Assembly (NCBI GenBank): GCA_900155495.1
Contig: FTLJ01001014.1
Location: forward strand, 1 to 18,627
Length of the DNA stretch: 18,627 bases
Source: Porogramme epimiltina
Taxonomy: Eukaryota; Basidiomycota; Agaricomycetes; Polyporales; Polyporaceae
Direction: 5' to 3'
In this document: one piece after another, positions 17,676 through 18,627 of the stretch
How the letters are laid out: each line of letters begins with the position of its first letter
Position numbering within the stretch: the stretch's first letter is position 1
Translations under genes and position numbers: made by a program
The notes under the pieces: model-generated
The model's input: only the letters and a program-made list of their open reading frames with translations
Told to the model about the DNA's origin: nothing
Databases searched by the model: none

Positions 17676-17900
17676 TGATCATCGAGAAAATCAGAGCGTA
17701 CCGACGGAGCAGGACTATTCGATGACTGCGGAAGACGTGAGTATGTACCCGGAGACGAAGCACGAAGCACAAACCGTTGGTGTATGACCCCTCGAGGTCA
17801 CTCAATCATGCTGGGAGCGGATACGGACATCCGCAGGTATGAGATGTTCGTGCTGCTCTCGCGCCTGTCGCGGTCGTTCGGGAGCAACTTGAGATCGGCC
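17676..17900 (+). pseudogene. CDC48: CDC48 3'-end fragment 6, longer copy
   Basis: KQLIIEKIRAYRRSR (about 17670-17715) compares with the SIEADIRRARE helix near the end of the Cdc48 D2 domain. After a stop and frame change, MYPETKHE lies where the segment before HFEEAM is expected. The end reads ADTDIRRYEMF and LSRSFGSNL, the Cdc48 tail. It aligns along its whole length with 14533-14764. Confidence 0.75.
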
Positions 17901-18583
17901 CCGACGAACACCCGTAAACGTGGGGTTCTGATCAGGGACAGTTGCTGCGAGAGTGCTGCCAGGCGCACATACCTTTTGGCGCACGCGGCAGGATACGCGG
18001 CTTGAAAAGCTTGGGAGCGTTGTCGAGATGACGGTCGTGGAGAACGAGATCTCCGTCCGAGGCGAGATTGAGAGTAGATTGGGTTAAGTGAACAGGGGCT
18101 GATGAGAGGGGGTCGGAAGCGAGAGCCGCCAGCGAAGCAGCCCTGACGACGAGCGCAGCCATCCGGACGCCGGCCCCCAATCTCGTAGATCGTGAGCTGT
18201 CCGCCTCGCGACGAGTCTGGATCACCCAGGAGAATGGCTCGGGCATGTTGGCCACCACCCTGCATTCTCCAGGGGACCGGACAGGACCCACAACGATCCA
18301 TTGCTCGGCTCTGCGACAAGAGCCGGGTCGTTCCACCTTCCCTAAGTGGTAAGTGCCATCGTTCTTCCTCCCTAGAATAATTGCGCAAAAAACTCACCTC
18401 GAATCGAGCGCACGTAGTCGAGACATGCCTAGGGTCACCGCAGAACATATATTAGTTGTGCACTCGGCTCATGTGCAGGATCTCATCCCGGACCTGTCAA
18501 CTTACCACCCAGCTCATAACTGCACCACAACTGCGGATTTTCGTCGTTGCATCCGCGCTCGGCATGTACACACTCCTCTTGGT
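17901..18583. other. No gene recognised
   Basis: Beyond the last CDC48 fragment the sequence shows no mosaic motif, domain or repeat. If the molecule is circular, this stretch lies directly upstream of the hypothetical gene at 46-806 and could hold its promoter or a first exon. Confidence 0.4.
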
Positions 18584-18627
18584 CGTCCAGAGCGTAGCTA
18601 ACTGTCAGTAAATCGAACTGCAGCACA
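18584..18627. repeat. Terminal direct repeat, right copy
   Basis: Identical over 44 bases to positions 1-44 and reaching the last base of the window. Confidence 0.95.

Noticed and set aside
12382..17900. CRISPR-like array suggested by recurring short words
   Set aside because: The recurring words are widely and unevenly spaced, are parts of gene-derived repeats and lie in fungal DNA; there are no regular spacers.
17798..18448. A 216-codon minus-strand frame
   Set aside because: Its C-terminal part is antisense to the CDC48 tail fragment and the remainder has no recognisable feature.

Overview
This window looks like nuclear DNA of an agaricomycete (basidiomycete) fungus. Introns of 50-62 nt with GT-AG ends and CTGAC/CTAAC-like branch sites interrupt the genes, base composition is GC-rich, and the recognisable proteins are eukaryotic: a spindle-checkpoint Mad1, a HET-domain relic, and gene fragments resembling Cdc48 and SF3B1. 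No bacterial, viral or organellar gene was seen.

Layout. (1) 1-806: a two-exon gene of unknown function, preceded by a 44-bp sequence that recurs exactly at the end of the window, so the contig ends overlap. (2) 807-5094: gene-poor DNA with a near-perfect 81-nt palindrome, a doubtful two-exon membrane-protein candidate, a fragment resembling an antibiotic-biosynthesis-monooxygenase (ABM) domain, and a HET pseudogene broken by a frameshift and a nonsense codon. (3) 5095-7555, minus strand: MAD1, the one well-supported intact gene, seven exons and 708 residues, with Mad2-binding motif and C-terminal domain. Its upstream DNA carries four ACGCG cores spaced 9-10 nt apart and a CCAAT box. (4) 8137-9490: a diverged tandem array of a ~345-bp unit. 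(5) 9500-12381: GC-rich, apparently non-coding, with short diverged repeats. (6) 12382-17900: a diverged tandem mosaic in which fragments of the 3' end of a CDC48 (p97 AAA ATPase) gene on the plus strand alternate with fragments of the HEAT-repeat part of an SF3B1 (Hsh155/Prp10) gene on the minus strand. (7) 17901-18627: nothing recognised, ending in the terminal repeat.

MAD1 stands alone; no other gene here is clearly linked to it. The part most likely to be undescribed is region 6, a repeated unit built from fragments of two essential housekeeping genes in opposite orientations. All copies are decayed at protein level, but short stretches (the Cdc48 tail motif, two SF3B1 HEAT motifs, a GTACGT donor-like site) remain readable. 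That fits capture of genomic DNA by a mobile element or segmental duplication followed by tandem amplification. All homology calls come from reading motifs, not from a database search.
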